DNA from: Paulownia fortunei
Taxonomy: Eukaryota; Streptophyta; Magnoliopsida; Lamiales; Paulowniaceae
Length of the DNA: 64,000 nt
Assembly: GCA_019321725.1 (NCBI GenBank)
Contig: CM033107.1
Span: forward strand, 13,073,445 to 13,137,444
Direction of reading: 5' to 3'
In this document: positions 23,316 through 34,719 of the stretch, piece by piece
Layout of the letters: each line of letters begins with the position of its first letter
Numbering within the stretch: the first letter of the stretch is position 1
The notes under the pieces: generated by a model
What the model was told of the DNA's origin: nothing
Databases searched by the model: none
Seen by the model: only the letters and a program-made list of their open reading frames with translations
Program-made: the position numbers and the translations under genes

Positions 23316-24480
23316 TTTTGTATAAAATAATGTTGAGGCAGACTCATCTGTAGTAACATGTACAAAATTTATAGTTGGTATTCTATCTTTAGAGCTACCT
23401 ATTATCTTTTATCCACTAAGTATGTAATCAGACTGGATAGGGTACTTGATAAACATATGAAGTCAATTACAATATTTTAATTCCTTCTGGAAGTTCAAAA
23501 TCAACTAATTAGATTTCAAGAGCTGTAGGTTAATTCTATTATATTGGTATTATGATATAACATTTTTGTGTTGATTGATTTATTGAGAATTATGCATTAT
23601 GGATTATTTAAGGATTATTAAAACTTTTAAATTCTAGGTGATGAAAAATTTAGAAATTTTATGGAGGCCATAGTAGGAAAATATGTACTACTTGCAAAAA
23701 ATAAAAAAGATTGTCAAATTATATTTTTCTACAGTTACCGTGAAAGAGAGTTGTAAGAAAGAGTTATTATCGATCTTTGGGTTGTGTTAGAATTTTTAGA
23801 AATGACCAAGTTTACTAAAAATCTATTTGTGTGATCACAGATCTCTTGATACATGTTGTAAAGAAGTTTCCAAGCATGCTATTGTCATCATACATGCAGG
23901 TATATGAAATTTAAATGGTTTGTTAAGTGGGAAGAAATCTCTAATTGCTTAAAGAGAATTAATTTGAGTTTCGATGGTGACTCCAACTTTAGATATAAGT
24001 TATTTATTATGTATAGTGGTGTATCTCATTGTGTTTCGGTATATGTTTGATTCAATATAGAAAAGTTACTCAACACTCTTCGAGTTAATTAGATTATTTA
24101 TGTAATACTACACGTGACATTATAAAATCGAAGTACTTGAAATATCTATATACTCAAAAGGAGTTGAACTTGAAGAAAGGATGGATATTATTAGTAAGTG
24201 AATATATTGTATGATCCATATAACTACAGATGTCGTTGGAATGAAATATCTCAACGGACTAATATTCATGCAAATTTTACATCATAAACTATTATGGGAA
24301 TTGAGAGTTGTATAGAGGATGAATTAGAGTAAATGATGAATTATCTTTTTATTAATATTTTGGTAAGATAAATTTTTATTGATCTAATTTCAAATGCTCA
24401 AAATAAGGTCGATGAAAGGTTAAGATTAAGGTGCAAGACATAAAAGGCACTTAAATATAGGTCATCATTTTATTGAAATG
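23316..24480 (+). other. Decayed internal region of the Tekay-like element
   Basis: No frame longer than about 60 codons and no readable gag, protease or RT motif. By position it should hold gag-pol, but the whole internal region is about 2 kb instead of the usual 5 kb or more. Confidence 0.4.
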
Positions 24481-25060
24481 AACTTGGTGTTCTTTTAGGC
24501 TGAATATGATTTGGGAAATGATAGAAGTTGTAGAACAAATTTCCAATGTATGGAAACTAGTTAGAGGTGACCATAGAGTTATACAGATTAAAGAGGAATA
24601 TCATTGCAATTTATGATAGGCGATCAAATGTTTTTCAAGGTGTCTCCAATGAAAGGGATTATGCAGCTTGGGCAGAAAATTTTTAGGGATGTTACATACA
24701 AACTTAATCCTAAGTATATTAGTTTATTTTGCATTACTGAGAGAAATGGGGATATTACCTGTAAACACAACCTCCTTATATCAATGTCTCAAGTTTACAA
24801 TGTTTCAAGTGTTCATTTTAAGGAAGTGTATCATGAATCTATCTCATCTATTGAAAAAGGAACCAATAGAACTAAATTGAGATCGAAGATATGGAGAAAG
24901 ACCTATAAAGATTTTAGTAAGGGATGTAAAGCAACATCAAAATGAGAATATTTCATTAGTTAAAGTACAAAGTAGAAGTCAATCAACAGAAAAAGCTATT
25001 TGGGAAAGGAAGCATAAAATTGTAATTAAATATATAAAGTATTTTTGGTAAGTAAAATTT
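24481..25060 (+). pseudogene. Gypsy integrase C-terminus and chromodomain remnant
   Basis: The open frame at 24604-24945 begins FMIGDQMFFKVSPMKGIMQL, the GDxVFLKVSPMKG motif of chromovirus integrases. It continues with KLNPKYISLFCITERNGDI and VSSVHFKEVYHESI, which correspond to the RYIGPFEILERVG and VHPVFHVSMLRKY blocks. After a frameshift LVKVQSRSQSTEKAIWE (about 24956-25010) matches the chromodomain's VKVLWxNHxxEEATWE end. A PPT and LTR follow, as expected for a Tekay/Del-like element. RT and the catalytic integrase core are missing or unreadable. Confidence 0.75.
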
Positions 25061-25080
25061 CGTCCCCGAAATTTTAATAA

Positions 25081-25091
25081 GGAATGGAGAA
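25081..25091 (+). other. Polypurine tract of the Tekay-like element
   Basis: GGAATGGAGAA directly precedes TGTAATATCC of the 3' LTR. Confidence 0.65.
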
Positions 25092-25575
25092 TGTAATATC
25101 CAATCCTCACACTACTCACTTGGCCAATATAATTCATGCATTACATACTACTTATATGCTAATTTTCATTAACATTTACATGGCATCTTATATAGCATTC
25201 TTAATCATTAGACCTCTAATGCTATCACATGATATTAGTGGTTGAGATCTTACAACCTAGAAATTCAATATTTAGATAAGAGAAAGAATAGATTGGTCAA
25301 TCTATTGGATAATCATAGGTTATATGTTATAATTTTAGAAGTAATTAAACGTATTACTAGTAAGTTAATATGTTTCGATTCAACTAGATCAAGGTCTTTT
25401 AAAGGTATCATCCATAAACTAATAATACTTAGGATATTAAACATGATGTAATTTAATTTAAGTGTTATATTTCAAGGTCAATACGTGCATATGATTTTAG
25501 AAATAAAAACTAGACAATCTATTTAAGAATCGGACGTCAATCAATTTAAAGATAGAATCAATGGTTAAGAAATTA
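25092..25575 (+). mobile_element. Truncated 3' LTR of the Tekay-like element
   Basis: The first 484 bp match 19976-20466 closely. Similarity stops after 'gttaagaaatta', where Copia-A coding sequence starts. Confidence 0.85.
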
Positions 25576-26755
25576 TATATCTAATAGAAATTCCATGTTC
25601 TGAAGAAGGTGTTATCTCTAGAAAACAAACTCCTTTGTTCTTAGAGATCATATAAATGGTATCCTTTAAATTCCTTTGGACTCCCTACATATTTGCATAA
25701 TCTGGATTGGCATCCATCTTATCTACCACGAATAGATTTAAAGAAGCAAGCCCTTTTACACCCTTAGGTATGTAATGCAAGAGGTTTTTTGCCACATCAT
25801 ATCTCATATGATATTTTGGGCACCAACTTAGTTGATATTCTTACTTGAAAAGAATATTGTCGATTCTAGCATAAATTCAAGAATGATGGAGAAAATATGT
25901 TAAACTCAACATGGATTTCCATTAGATAATCAAAGAACTTACCACCTCAGCATTCTTATCTTTGATCACATCAATGGATTTAATACTTTGGATAGCTTAA
26001 TTCTCTATATTCTTTGATCTTTTCTAAGGATCTTAGAATAATGAATTAAGAATAGTTCGCTTGTGTACTAACACTTAGTAGACTACTTATGTCCTTTGGA
26101 TCAAATCTAAAGGAGTGGTCTACTCTATTTTCCAACAAATGATGATTTGGTCATGTTTCCCTTAAGACAAGATTTACAAGTTGGCACCTTATGGAAGTCC
26201 AAGAGGTCAAACAATTTGCCATCTTGTGAACTCCATCTTTAGAGATATGACATAATCTAGCTTACCACGAGTATGCACCATTTTGATTATCTAATTCTAA
26301 CATTTCTTTGTTGATTATGCAGCATGGAATTTGGCATTGTATAGATTATTTGTCAATGTAGCAAAGACAAATCACTAATACTATCCTAATTTCTTCTAGA
26401 GTTAAGTAGATCGTTCATATATCCAATAAAGCAACTCTTGCATTAATCTCAAGCATAAGGATTGTCCTTTGTCTTAATCTCCATTTTCTTGTCAGCCTCT
26501 GTAACCCCTTGTAGAGATGGGCTCATATTCGATATTCAATACCCAAGAAAAATTTAACCTTAATGGTTGAAATCAACAAAGTAAACTTGAAATAGATACC
26601 CTTCTAATTCAACTAAACAAGTCAATACTTGCATTTTCTTTTTCTATGCCCTAAACATCTATCCTTTCAGATAGATTGAGCTGGTAAGTTTGTTTATTTT
26701 TCTATATTATCTTAAGTGGAATTACTAAAGATAACTATTATCCTATGCGAGGCAG
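25576..26755 (-). pseudogene. Copia-A gag knuckle, gag-pre-integrase and integrase remnant
   Basis: On the minus strand from 26755 I see a damaged zinc knuckle (LGHRKRKC, about 26615-26650), NGAYSW, then DLLDFHKVPTCKSC (gag-pre-integrase, about 26170-26215). Decayed integrase follows, and near 25600-25700 a SDKC/VGYPKE-FKGY-like block of the integrase C-terminal region. The segment matches the plus-strand copy at 28539-29480, which keeps more of the knuckle. Stops are frequent. The left end is cut by the Tekay-like element. Confidence 0.7.
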
Positions 26756-27639
26756 AAAATTTAGCATCAAATCCCATCATCCTCTAGTTGAAAAATTCAA
26801 GAAATTCAATTTTTTAGTGGGCTTGAGGTCTAACTATCCTTGCCATACCCTCCAATTTAATGAGCCCATATGACAAAATCAAATAGTAGCTAACAACATT
26901 AGCAATTTCATCCCCATGCAAAACCTTAAGCTATCTTGCCTCCTATACACTCTAATTTTATGAGCCCATATGGTACTAAGTGTCAAGCATTACCCATCAA
27001 ACATCCATGTAAATGGATCATCTAAACATCCTACAACTAGTGGTCAACGATAAAGACGAGTCCACCCTATGTGCATCACAATGCTTAGTATTGGTCACAA
27101 CTTGCTAACACATAGCACATCCCACGACTCGTGGCCAATGGACTAAATATGGTAGCGTATCGGCATGCTACTACTTTTTTTATGGAAGGCATGCATGATT
27201 GGGTCTCACACAATATTTCCCATTTATGCTTGATATCAAACCAATCAAGGTTCTTAACTTGAAACATTTTCAAGTGAGGGTAGTACTAAATTTATTGTGC
27301 AAGATCTCATCATTTCTTATCTTGTTTACTTAATGTTCACTATCCTAATGATAACAAGCATACATCATAAGGAAGTATGAAATAAATGCATAAGAATGAA
27401 ACAGAGAAAAGCGAGACTCGTATGGCTCATTTTAATTAAAAATAAAAAATAACCAATCATGCATAAAATTAAACTAATGAAAATATGTTAATTTACCCAT
27501 TATGTTATGTGTAATTTCTTTCAAATTAAGGATCAGAATTCTTGGGTTTTCAAGAAAAAATAATTTTTCAAAAATTAAAATAAATATTTATTTTTAAAAT
27601 AAAAAATCATAAATTTCACGTAACAATTATGTAACAAGA

Positions 27640-27945
27640 TGGGACGAGACATCATAGCAAGCTTGCTACCATCGGGTGGCAGGCTGTGCACACGACAAGC
27701 TACTTGAGACACCCGTCATGTGCCCTGGTGCCACACATCTAGTACCTATTGGGTACCTGCATGCCAAGGCAGCCCACTTATCAGGTGGTTGGGCGCCCGT
27801 ACGTTGGTGGCTGGCGCCCGCATGATAGGTGCCCAAAAAGCACCTAACTTTGGGCGTTTTATCAGGTTGCTGACTGACAAGCGACCTGGCATCGATCAAC
27901 CAACAGTCCACCTGATGTCACATATAGGGTTGTCGGCAGCCCCAT
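27640..27945. repeat. GC-rich degenerate repeat patch in Copia-A leader, copy 1
   Basis: Variants of 'ggtggctggcgcccgcatg' recur several times in about 300 bp. Frames are open on both strands because stops are scarce in GC-rich sequence. The equivalent patch is at 31565-31815. I do not treat either as a gene. Confidence 0.55.
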
Positions 27946-27984
27946 TATTTTTTTTTTATTGTCTAAGAATTTAAGGTTTTTACA

Positions 27985-28200
27985 AAATCTTGATTTCTTA
28001 ATTTCTTGATCTTATCAAGAATTCTTGATTTTTAGATCTTATGAAAAAATCTTGAAAACTTGATCAAAATACTAATTTTCTTAATCAAGAAATCAACCTT
28101 TTTGATTTTTTATTTCTTTCCATGTTTCAAGAAATTCAAGATTTTACAAATCTTAAAATTCTTGTATCAAGAAATCAAATTTCTTAATTTGTCTTGTTTC
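27985..28200. repeat. Cluster of TTCTTGAT / ATCAAGAA inverted motifs
   Basis: Many copies of 'ttcttgat', 'atcaagaa' and 'cttgatc' occur in both orientations within about 200 bp, so a transcript could fold into hairpins. The same cluster is at 31825-32065, next to the other PBS. Confidence 0.6.
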
Positions 28201-28343
28201 TTAAAATGTTTTAACATTAAAACGATTAATAAAATTGATTCCAATAATTAAATTTAATGATTCAAAATCAATCACATATATAAATATTTAATTTATCACA
28301 TATATTAAATAAACGTAATAGAAAAGTATAAAAAATGCACGAA

Positions 28344-28361
28344 CCTTGGCTCTAATACCAC
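28344..28361 (-). other. Primer-binding site of Copia-A, middle LTR
   Basis: The minus strand reads TGGTATTAGAGCCAAGG, an initiator tRNA-Met site. Its presence shows that the adjoining LTR edge was a 5' LTR. Confidence 0.75.
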
Positions 28362-28362
28362 T

Positions 28363-28538
28363 ATAAAGTTCATGCAGTCTCAAGAAATGTATACTTATTA
28401 GAATTTAATTTTTTTTTAAAACATAAACATCACATGTAATAAAACTAATCCCAGAACCCTTTCGCGATAAATCAATTATGTGTTTTTGATACTTATACCA
28501 AAAAGGTTTCTAAAACCCTTATCTTGATTTGTACTCCG
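28363..28538 (-). mobile_element. Middle Copia-A LTR, edge fragment
   Basis: It aligns with the first 175 bp of 32254-34428 (shared 'aaacataaacatcacat' and 'ataaaactaat'). It stops at 'ccgactg', where the inverted block begins. Confidence 0.75.
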
Positions 28539-29480
28539 ACTGAAATTTTCTACTTCACATAGGATAATAGTTATCGCTAGTAATTTTACTTAAAATAATC
28601 CAAACAAATAAACAAACTTACCGGCTATTTGAAAGGATAGATGCTTGTCACTATTGTGAATATTTAGGGCATAAAAAAAGGGAACACAAGTATTAACTTG
28701 TTTAGTTGAATTAGAAGGGTATCTAATCAAGTGCTTTATTGATATCAACCATTAAGGATGATAATTTTTTCTTGGATATTGAATACTGGATATGATCCCA
28801 TCTCTGCAAGGAATTGCAACAAGAAAATGGAGATTAAGACAAATGACGATCCTTAAGCTTGAGATTAAAGCAAGAGTTGCTTTATTTGTCTTTGGTACAT
28901 TGACAAATAATCTATACAATCCTAAATTATATACTGTATAATCAACAAAGTAACATTAGAATTAGATAATCAAAATAGTACATACTTGTGGTAAGCTAGA
29001 TTAGGTCATATCTCTCAAAAAAGAGTTCATAAGATGACACATTTTCTTGACCTCTTGGACTTGCATAAGGTGTCGACTTGTAAATCTTGTATCAAGGGAA
29101 AAATAGCCAAATCACCATTTGTGGGACAAATGGAACAAACCACTCCTTTAGATAACCAAATCACCATTTATGGACAAATGGAGTAGACCACTTCTTTGGA
29201 TTTGATCCAAAGGACGTCAGCAGTCCACTAAGTGTTAGTGCACAAACGAACTATTTTTACTTCATTATCCTAAGATCCTTTGAAGAGATCAAAGAATGTA
29301 GAAAATTAAGCTGACAAAGTATTAGATCAATCAGTGTGATTAAGGACGAGAATGCTAAAGCAGTAAGTTCTTTGATTATCTAACGAAGAATTAAATTCTC
29401 TCTTTAAGTGAATCTATGTTGAGTTTCACCTATTTCCTCCTTCATTATGTGAATTCACCCTATAATCGACGATATTCTTA
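28539..29480 (+). pseudogene. Copia-A gag-pre-integrase/integrase remnant, inverted
   Basis: The plus strand encodes a zinc knuckle ACHYCEYLGHKKREH at about 28646-28690 (last Cys is His), a WILNTGYDPISA segment resembling the protease start, and ARLGHISQKRVHKMTHFLDL. KVSTCKSCIKGKIAKSPFVG (29070-29130) follows, then decayed integrase sequence. Stops are present. The same segment lies on the minus strand at 25576-26755, so this one faces opposite to the element that contains it. Confidence 0.75.
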
Positions 29481-30298
29481 TCAAGTAACAATGATTTAAG
29501 GAGTTAAATCAATTTATCTAATTAAAAAATATAATTATTTAATTAGGCCTAATAAGATTAGAAAGACAATGTAGAGCTAATTAATTAATTGACATGATGA
29601 ATTAATTAAGTAGGGTATAAATTAGTTTAAGAAGTTGAATTGATTTAGTCGATTAAATAATTGGTTATTTAATTGGACATAATATGATTAGGAGCCCCAT
29701 ATATGATGATGTTAATTAATTGATATAATCAATTATTAAATTGGGTATATAAAATAATCTCTAATAGGTTCTGATATGATTAGAATGTCTAAGTGAAACC
29801 AATTAATTAATTAATTGGATCAATTAATTATGTTAGGCATATGTAATTATTGGTGATCAATTAATTAAACTTAATTAATTTAATTAAAGTCCAAGCCCAA
29901 GCTAATGGCCTCGTAGGAGAAAAGTTTAATAATAAGAATTAAGGTTATCATAGAATTTGATGGAAAGAAGGAATCAAATAAGGAATGGAGCATATGGAAA
30001 CTTATTGGGATTAGGATTGGAGGCTTCCTACAAGAGGACTCCCCCTTATGGCTTATTTTAAGAGCTCTCTAGGTAAGAGAATCGATTTGCAACATGACAC
30101 AAAAAAACACCTCCCTTCTTTTCCTCCTCGACTCTTTTATTCCATCAAAAGGTTTAACTTTTTGATCATGGTTCAATTCTCCTATTAACTAGTTGGGATT
30201 CTAAACGAACCATTTTCACCACAAGGGGTCAATTTGTGAATGGATTCAAGATTCACAAAGGAGTTCGTGAAAGAAAATAATTTGAATCGTTTCTTGCA
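29481..30298 (+). mobile_element. Half of a Copia-A LTR, inverted
   Basis: Read on the plus strand it corresponds to the minus strand of about 32440-33360. It holds the AATTAATT-rich part, 'atgacacaaaaaaacacctc' and a final 'gaatcgtttcttgcatc'. It is joined directly to integrase sequence, so the rest of pol and the other half of the LTR are deleted. Confidence 0.75.
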
Positions 30299-32236
30299 TC
30301 TTTGCATCAAATCCCATCACCCTCAAGATGGAAATTTAAAAAATCCAATTTCCTAATGGGCTTGGGGTCCAAGTAGCCTTCCCATACACCCTAATGTTAT
30401 GAGCCCATACAATAAAACTAAAAGGTAGCTCACAACATTTGCAATTGCATTCCCATGCAACCCTCAAGCTATTTTGCTTACGTCTTCCCATACACCTTAA
30501 TTTTATGAATTCATATGGTACTAAGTGTCAAGCATTACCCATCAAACATTTATGTAGATGAAGCATATAAACGTTCCATGACTCGTGATCAAAGATAAAG
30601 ACGAGTCCACCCTATAGGCCTCAAAATGCATAGTAGTAGTCACAACTTGCCAACACTTAGCACATGCCACGACTCATGGCCAACAGACTAAATGTGGTAG
30701 CGTATCGGCATGCCACTCCTTTTTTATAGACTACATAGACAATTGGTCCCACCCAATATTACCTATTTAAGCTTGATATCAAACTAATCAAGGTTCTTAA
30801 CTCAAGATATTTTCAAGTGATGGTCGTACTAGATTTATTTTGCACGATCTCATGGTTTTCTTATCTCGTTTATTTAATATTTACTATCCTAATGATGACA
30901 AGCATACATCATAATAAATGTAACATGTATTAAACACATACTAAAATAAATAGATGATCATGAGCCTTTAATCCTATACGATCCACTCAAGCTAAAGTGG
31001 ATCAAGGTCAATCTAAGGGTGATAATTAAATTGTAAATAAACCTATCTATTACATAAATATATCCTATAAATTCATAGGCCTTGATTCCTCACTTTTCCT
31101 CCTTCTTCATTCCATCTTCGTGTAATGTCCGCCAAATTACAAATAGATTAACCTTACCGCCTAATTCTACCCTCATTTATTTGTTAAAATTGTAAAATAC
31201 CTTGGAACAATACCAATGGGAGGTAAATAAGAGGGAGATAGAAGTAAATCAAGAATAAAACCAAGAAATGCGACACTTGCAGTCATCATTTTAATTAAAA
31301 TCTAAAAATAACAAATCATGTATAAAATTAAACCAATCACATTAGCCTAGGCTCCATGATCATCCAACTAGCATGCTTAACATAAATTATCATATGATAA
31401 TGAAAGCATGTAAATTACCGATTACACTATGTGCAATTTATTTCAAATTTTGGATCAAAATTCTTTATTTTTCAAGAAAAATATTTTTTCACAAATTAAA
31501 AGTAACATTTAATTTTAATATGAAAAACTATAAATTTTATGTAACAATTATGTAATGAGATGGGACGGGACAGGGCCCAAGGTTGCTACCCGTCGAGTGG
31601 TGGGCTATGTAAAGGATGAGCTACTTGAGGCACCCGTCATGTGCCCTGGTTCCCACACTTTTGGCACCCATTGTGTGTCTGGGTAGCCTACCTATCGGGT
31701 GGTTGGGCGCCTGTATGTTGGGTGTTCGCATGCCCGCACGATGGGTAGCTTGCGCCAGCACTTTGGGTGGTCGGTGCCCACACGTCAGGCACTCGACACC
31801 ATGTGCCGGCATCCAAGAATTTAAGATTTTCACAAAATCTTCATTTCTTAGTATCTTGATCTCATCAAGATTCTTGATTTCTTGATCTCATAAAGAAATC
31901 TTGAAAACTTGATCAAAAAACTAATTTTTTTGATCAAGAAATCAACTTTTTTAATTTTTTGTTTCTAATCACATTTTAAGAAATTCAAGATTTTACAAAA
32001 TTTGAAACTCTTAGATCAAGAAATTCAAGATTTCATAAATTTTAAAATTCTTGAACCAAGAAATCTAATTTCTTAATTCATCACTTTTCTTAAAATATTT
32101 TAACAATTAAAATAATTAATAAAATTAAACCCAAATAAAGAAATTTATTGATTCAAAATCAACCACACATACAAACATTTAATTTATCAAATTTATTAAA
32201 TAAATACAATAAAAAAGTATCAAAAAACACACGAAT
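30299..32236 (-). other. Copia-A leader/gag region, copy 2
   Basis: Colinear with 26756-28343 but with extra sequence near 30920-31380. No gag reading frame is readable. It runs to the PBS of the outer 5' LTR. Confidence 0.6.
31565..31815. repeat. GC-rich degenerate repeat patch in Copia-A leader, copy 2
   Basis: Units such as 'ggtggttgggcgcctgtatg' and 'ggtggtcggtgcccacacg' recur. It is the counterpart of 27640-27945. Open frames on both strands reflect base composition. Confidence 0.55.
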
Positions 32237-32252
32237 CTTGGTTTTGATACCA
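32237..32252 (-). other. Primer-binding site of Copia-A, outer 5' LTR
   Basis: The minus strand reads TGGTATCAAAACCAAG beside the LTR end CCCAACA, an initiator tRNA-Met type site. Confidence 0.75.
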
Positions 32253-32253
32253 C

Positions 32254-34428
32254 TGTTGGGTTCGCGAGGTCCCGAGAATTGTATACGCATTGAAATTTAA
32301 AGTTTTTCAAAAACATAAACATCACATCTAATAAAACTAATCATGGAACTCTTTTACGATTACCAAGTTATGCGTTTTCTTATACTTATACCAAAAGGGT
32401 TTCAAAAACCATTATCTTCATTTGCAGTCTGACTGATGAAGATGCAAGAAACAATTTTCTTTCCACGAACTCTTCGTGAATCTTGAATTCATCCATAAAC
32501 TATTTTCACAAATCTTGATTCCAAATCCCTCGTGTTGGAAACGGTTCGCTTAGAGTCCCAAGTATTACTCCTCTATGCGTATCCACACATTGAAAAATTT
32601 TACACTAATTGAATCCATCCTAGTAGATTCTGAAGGCCTTATTCTCTCTAAAATATGTGAAGTTCAATCTTAATTCAACTAGTGAATAGAAGAATTAAAC
32701 TATGATAAAAAAGTGGAACCTTTTGATGGAAGAAAAGAATCAAGAAGAAAGAGAAAGGAGGTGGTTTTTATGTCATGTTGTGGCCAATTTCTCTCTCATA
32801 AAGAGCTCTAAAAATTGGCCATAAGAGGGAGTCTTCTTATAGAGTCCTCCAATGCTAGTCCCATTAGGTTTCCACATGCTCATTTCCTTATTTAATTTAT
32901 TTTTTCTATCAAACTCTATGATAAATTTAATTCTTATTATGAAACTTCCTAATGGGCCTCCTACGAGCCCATTAGCTTAGGCTTGGACTTTAATTAAATA
33001 AGTGCAACTTAAATTAATTGATTCAATCAATTAGTTAATTAGTTCCACTGGGCTTTCTAATCATAGTAGAACCTATTAAATAGTCTTAATATTTAATATG
33101 TCCAATTTAATTAATTGATCGTATCAATTAATTAACTTGATCATATATGAAACTCATAATCATATTATAGATCAAATTAAATAACCAAATTATTTAATTA
33201 GGTAAATTAATTTATACCCTACTTAATTAATTGATCATGTAAACTAATTAATTAGCTCCACATGGGCTTCCTAATCTTATTTGGTCCAATTAAAATAATT
33301 ATAATATTTAATAGGATAAATTGATTTTTAAATCCTTAAATCAATTTTGAGTCCCATAATAATTAATCTCTATTAATTAATTTGATTCAACCCTTGGATA
33401 TATTCTAGTTAGAAATGTACTTTTTTCAACTAAGTGTGTAATCCCTTAGGTTCACTCTAAACTAGCCGTGGACTCACAACTCTTGTGACTTAGTTGAAAA
33501 TTTTAATTATTTGAATTAGTTGATCAAATTAATTAATCATCGTGGAATAACTTCCAAAAACCCACGAGTCATGGGAAGCATCTAGCAGTAAATCATGACT
33601 CCTAATCTTAGGTAAATATATAACTTATTCCAATTATGAATAGCATACAAGTACGATCCTTCGATCATCTAATCTCCCGATTGAGTCTAGGGTATGGATT
33701 ATTAATTGAAATCCCAATAGCTCAATAACTATATTTCTATTTCTAGTAGCTTAACTCGATGATGAACAAATAAAAAACCCCATGTCCATTTTTTATTCGA
33801 CCTTGGTCAAGAATTTTAGAGTCAAGTATAGTAGAACACATAGGAGATTCACCTATTCATGTAGATAAATGATGGATCTTTTGTTGGCAACTCATTAACC
33901 TATATACATAAAAATGTTACATCCAACGTAAACCCCTTTTGATTATTATGCAATCGAAAAATACATCAAGGTGCAATATATCATGCACAAGGTTACAATG
34001 GTGCCTCAAGTCCATGGACTAATTCTTGCACTATTGTAATGAGAAAATTCCCATTCAATAATAGAATATTTTCAAGCTGGATAGTTTAGTGTACTTGTTC
34101 CCAAACAAGCACCTGTACATATGCACTAGTGGTCACACCAATGCCCATGGAATAAGACATCCTCCTTTAGAACTTGCATCGTATGTGCAAGTTTCAGCGG
34201 GATCAATGATATCTCATCTCAATAATCATTGACTTGAAATATTTTAAGACCACGCTATCATATAATCGACCACGCCCCATGTCTATATATGATCTAAAAA
34301 CTTCATCTAATTCTTATGATGAATTTAAGATGAAGATTGTTATTTCAATGATATTAATATGTATAAGAATGATTCACGAGAGTATAAGGATGACCAGATC
34401 AATTGGTTCATCGGGCACTACTCTAACA
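32254..34428 (-). mobile_element. Outer 5' LTR of Copia-A
   Basis: Edges TGTTGGGTTCGC and CTCTAACA, 2175 bp. It is the best-preserved copy and the reference for the family here. It is followed by TCTAA and the displaced half of the Copia-B LTR. Confidence 0.88.
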
Positions 34429-34719
34429 TCTAAAATGCCCAATGCAACTTTGCAACATGCACACATGTGTGCTGGTGCAAGCTTGGGTGGTACTTTGCAC
34501 CACCCTCATAGAAAAGCACCATCTTATAGCTCATTGATCTAGCTAAAATTTACTGGGGTGCACCATAAGAAGAGCTACATTTTTACTCACCTCTTAAAGT
34601 GAAACTCTATATATACAAGATAAACTTGCTTTATTTTTCCAATGTGGGATTCTCCCCACACTTAAAGGACACTCTTTTAAAGTTTAGAGACTTATCCATT
34701 CACCCACAAACTTTCAATG
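34429..34719 (-). mobile_element. 5' LTR of Copia-B element 1, right piece
   Basis: It continues the Copia-B LTR where 17060 stops. It carries 'gaagagctacatttttactc', 'gaaactctatatatacaaga' and 'cacccacaaactttcaatg', matching 11540-11822. The last 25 bp or so, including the LTR terminus, are missing, so no target duplication can be read. Confidence 0.82.

Larger units (their letters stand above)
19976..25575 (+). mobile_element. Nested Tekay/Del-like gypsy element, internally deleted
   Basis: It has a complete 5' LTR, a tRNA-Met PBS, about 2 kb of internal sequence and a PPT. The 3' LTR is cut after 484 bp, where Copia-A integrase sequence resumes. It lies inside Copia-A pol on the opposite strand, so it is younger than that element. 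The right target duplication is lost. Confidence 0.8.
26756..28343 (-). other. Copia-A leader/gag region, copy 1
   Basis: The segment is homologous to 30299-32236. Both start 'gcatcaaatcccatc' and share 'ctaagtgtcaagcattaccc' and a GC-rich patch. Both finish in a TTCTTGAT-rich stretch next to a PBS. No gag frame can be read. The minus-strand frame at 27085-27273 lacks motifs. Confidence 0.6.
17061..34428 (-). mobile_element. Compound Copia-A insertion with three LTR regions
   Basis: The outer ends are TGTTAGG... and ...CTCTAACA, flanked by the 5-bp duplication TCTAA (17056-17060 and 34429-34433). The order from right to left on the minus strand is 5' LTR (32254-34428), PBS, leader (30299-32236), an inverted block holding a pol fragment and half an LTR (28539-30298), the other LTR edge (28363-28538), PBS, leader (26756-28343), gag-pre-integrase/integrase (25576-26755), a nested gypsy element, RT/RNase H (19280-19975), and 3' LTR (17061-19261). 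An LTR-body-LTR-body-LTR array is the expected product of recombination between copies. The length includes the 5.6-kb nested element. Confidence 0.8.

Noticed and set aside
27666..27974. Overlapping long frames on both strands in a GC-rich patch
   Set aside because: GC-rich composition removes stop codons in several frames at once, and the patch is a repeat in the Copia-A leader.
31616..31885. Overlapping frames on both strands, second GC-rich patch
   Set aside because: Same composition effect in the second leader copy.
34234..34542. Plus-strand frame of 102 codons
   Set aside because: It crosses the boundary between a Copia-A LTR, the target duplication and a Copia-B LTR, so it is accidental.
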